Below are positions 5,354-5,889 of a stretch of 5,889 nucleotides of DNA, in pieces. The position numbers and the translations under genes are program-made. Positions within the stretch are counted from its first letter, which is position 1. Every line of letters starts with the position of its first letter. A model generated the notes under the pieces. The model saw only the letters and a program-made list of their open reading frames with translations, had not been told where the DNA came from and made no database searches. The DNA comes from Patescibacteria group bacterium (GTDB lineage Bacteria > Patescibacteriota > Patescibacteriia > JAACEG01 > JAGUWE01), in contig JAGUWE010000120.1 in NCBI GenBank assembly GCA_020062525.1, forward strand, positions 1 through 5,889, read 5' to 3'.

Positions 5354-5362
5354 ATCATAGCA
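5354..5362 (-). promoter_or_regulatory. Extended -10 promoter of the kinase-receiver-pilB cluster
   Basis: On the minus strand the sequence reads TGCTATGAT, an extended -10 (TGnTATnaT form). A weak -35 candidate TTTTCT lies at 5377-5382 with a 17-bp spacer. Transcription should begin near 5346-5348, leaving an 8-10 nt leader before the kinase ATG at 5338. The same TGCTAT core precedes the zinc-ribbon gene (5728-5736). Confidence 0.55.
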
Positions 5363-5378
5363 AAATTTAAAATAAAAG

Positions 5379-5511
5379 AAAACCCCCCCACCCTTGATTG
5401 TCATACTGAACTTATTTCAGTATCTTATCGGCTTTTGTTGAGGACCCTGAATCCCGCCCTTAGGGGCGAGGTAAACAAGTTCAGGGTGACACTAAACAGG
5501 TGAGGGTTTTC
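5379..5511. repeat. Hairpin-rich intergenic repeat (TGTCATACTGAA type)
   Basis: The outer arms gaaaaccc (5379-5386) and gggttttc (5504-5511) are perfect complements. Inside, ATACTGAA (5403-5410) pairs with TTCAGTAT (5416-5423), and ACCCTGAA (5444-5451) pairs with TTCAGGGT (5480-5487) around an inner hairpin CGCCC/GGGCG (5455-5459, 5464-5468). The TGTCAT...GTGACA edge motif resembles that of the repeat at 750-905, so both are likely members of one broad class. On the minus strand the right arm is GGGTTTTCTTTTATTTT, so the repeat could also terminate transcription from the zinc-ribbon gene just before the kinase promoter. No gene is present. Confidence 0.7.
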
Positions 5512-5512
5512 T

Positions 5513-5530
5513 TAAACGCAAATACGTTTA
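5513..5530 (-). other. Small stem-loop overlapping the zinc-ribbon gene stop
   Basis: TAAACG (5513-5518) and CGTTTA (5525-5530) are perfect complements with a 6-nt loop. The stem includes the stop codon at 5528-5530. It is short and AT-rich, with no adjacent T-run, so a terminator role is doubtful unless it works together with the repeat that follows. Confidence 0.3.
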
Positions 5531-5683
5531 TTTGGCGCCCAAAATGCGAAACATTTTGGTGCCGCACTTTGGACAAGTGCCGGTCATAGCCCGGCGAGTT
5601 TTGCCGCCCTTGCCTTTCATAGCAACTTCTTTGGCATTTTGCATTTCTCGCTTGGCTTTGCATTTGACGCAATAAGCTTCCAT
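5528..5683 (-). CDS. Small zinc-ribbon protein (DUF5679-type)
   Basis: The 51-residue protein begins MEAYCVKCKAKREM and ends TCPKCGTKMFRILGAK. Two CxxC knuckles (Cys5/Cys8 and Cys37/Cys40) should bind one zinc ion. Between them lies a basic Gly/Lys/Arg-rich loop (KGKGGKTRRAM). This matches, from memory of the family, the DUF5679 domain proteins common in CPR and some other bacteria, whose role is not established; the basic loop would fit nucleic-acid or ribosome contact (inference). It is short enough to be missed by length-filtered gene callers. The start is the ATG at 5681-5683, which lacks a Shine-Dalgarno. A clear extended -10 promoter lies 44 bp upstream. It is separated from the kinase cluster by the hairpin repeat and so is probably a single-gene transcript. 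Confidence 0.85.
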   Translation of the reverse strand: MEAYCVKCKAKREMQNAKEVAMKGKGGKTRRAMTGTCPKCGTKMFRILGAK

Positions 5684-5727
5684 AATTTGAAAGTTAATAA
5701 TAATTAAAGTATTTTATCTCTGGTTAT

Positions 5728-5736
5728 ATTATAGCA
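5728..5736 (-). promoter_or_regulatory. Extended -10 promoter of the zinc-ribbon gene
   Basis: The minus strand reads TGCTATAAT, a consensus -10 with the TG extension. A weak -35 candidate TTTTAA lies at 5751-5756 with a 17-bp spacer. Transcription should start near 5720-5722, giving a leader of nearly 40 nt before the ATG at 5683. Confidence 0.65.
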
Positions 5737-5781
5737 CAAATTGAAATAAATTAAAAGGAATAACAGCCCTTAGCTCGATTT

Positions 5782-5889
5782 TTATCCCCACACCTTTGAA
5801 TACCCCACCGCCCAAAGGTGTGGGGATTTATTACAAGATGGAAAAATAAATCGTAATTTGTCATTAATAATTAACTGCTTTTTCAGCAT
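5782..5889 (-). CDS. Possible short or partial reading frame at the right edge
   Basis: From the window edge an open minus-strand frame reads MLKKQLIINDKLRF... to a TAA at 5782-5784. It is 35 codons long here and may continue beyond the window. Its last 15 or so residues are encoded entirely within the stem-loop at 5784-5827. No recognisable domain is seen, and it may be only chance openness or the tail of a repeat-invaded gene. Confidence 0.18.
   Translation of the reverse strand: MLKKQLIINDKLRFIFPSCNKSPHLWAVGYSKVWG
5784..5827. terminator. Strong stem-loop, possible terminator or palindromic repeat
   Basis: A perfect 14-bp stem pairs ATCCCCACACCTTT (5784-5797) with AAAGGTGTGGGGAT (5814-5827) around a 16-nt loop. 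The loop itself contains ccccacc, which offers an alternative pairing with the right arm. On the plus strand the stem is followed by TTATTAC, and on the minus strand by AAAAATCG; neither is an ideal U-tract. It lies upstream of the zinc-ribbon promoter and could end transcription from a gene to the right. The rest of 5740-5889 shows no recognisable gene. Confidence 0.45.

Noticed and set aside
5339..5404. Longer kinase start at 5402-5404
   Set aside because: The added 22 residues would be encoded by the hairpin repeat and the extended -10 promoter, and the PAS domain needs none of them.
5297..5503. Plus-strand reading frame of 68 codons across the kinase start and hairpin repeat
   Set aside because: Half of it is interspersed repeat and it crosses the kinase promoter on the other strand; the peptide has no recognisable features.
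5481..5672. Minus-strand reading frame of 63 codons over the zinc-ribbon gene
   Set aside because: It is an out-of-frame overlap; the correct frame (5528-5683) gives a clean double-CxxC protein with its own promoter.

Overview
The window looks like a piece of a small-genome candidate-phyla-radiation bacterium (Patescibacteria, probably a Parcubacteria-like lineage). This is inferred from gene content and style, not from a marker gene. The DNA is AT-rich and all recognised genes lie on the minus strand. A lone PaaX/Cas2-like protein, a tiny DUF5679-type zinc ribbon, output-less receivers and short A/T-rich repeats between genes are all typical of that group. TGA is used as a normal stop (PaaX/Cas2-like gene, yqeY) and no gene needs it as a sense codon, which argues against the code-25 Absconditabacteria/Gracilibacteria.

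Layout, read in the direction of transcription (right to left). A 51-residue double-CxxC zinc-ribbon protein (5528-5683) has its own extended -10 promoter. It is followed by a roughly 130-bp hairpin repeat (5379-5511). A second extended -10 promoter (about 5354-5362) then opens a co-directional cluster: a soluble PAS histidine kinase (4193-5338), two single-domain receivers (3751-4143 and 3229-3606), a YqeY/GatB-like protein (2652-3170) and the type IV pilus extension ATPase PilB (961-2643). The spacers carry repeats: a 7-bp tandem array between kinase and first receiver, a 144-bp repeat patch between the receivers, and a GC-rich palindromic patch that forms the tail of yqeY. After pilB come a stem-loop, more heptamer repeat and a roughly 156-bp hairpin repeat (750-905).

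The most notable structure is at the left end. A PaaX/Cas2-like gene (84-662) is tightly enclosed by a perfect 31-bp inverted repeat (33-63 and 675-705), so the whole unit is about 673 bp. Each end can itself fold into a hairpin. This resembles a minimal single-gene mobile unit or a gene shuttled by end-binding proteins, and is the best candidate here for an undescribed system.

Functionally, the kinase and two receivers have no DNA-binding or enzymatic output. Their position in the same cluster as pilB suggests that they tune type IV pilus activity through protein-protein contact, by analogy with CheY-like PilG/PilH. That is inference. No rRNA, tRNA or CRISPR array was seen.
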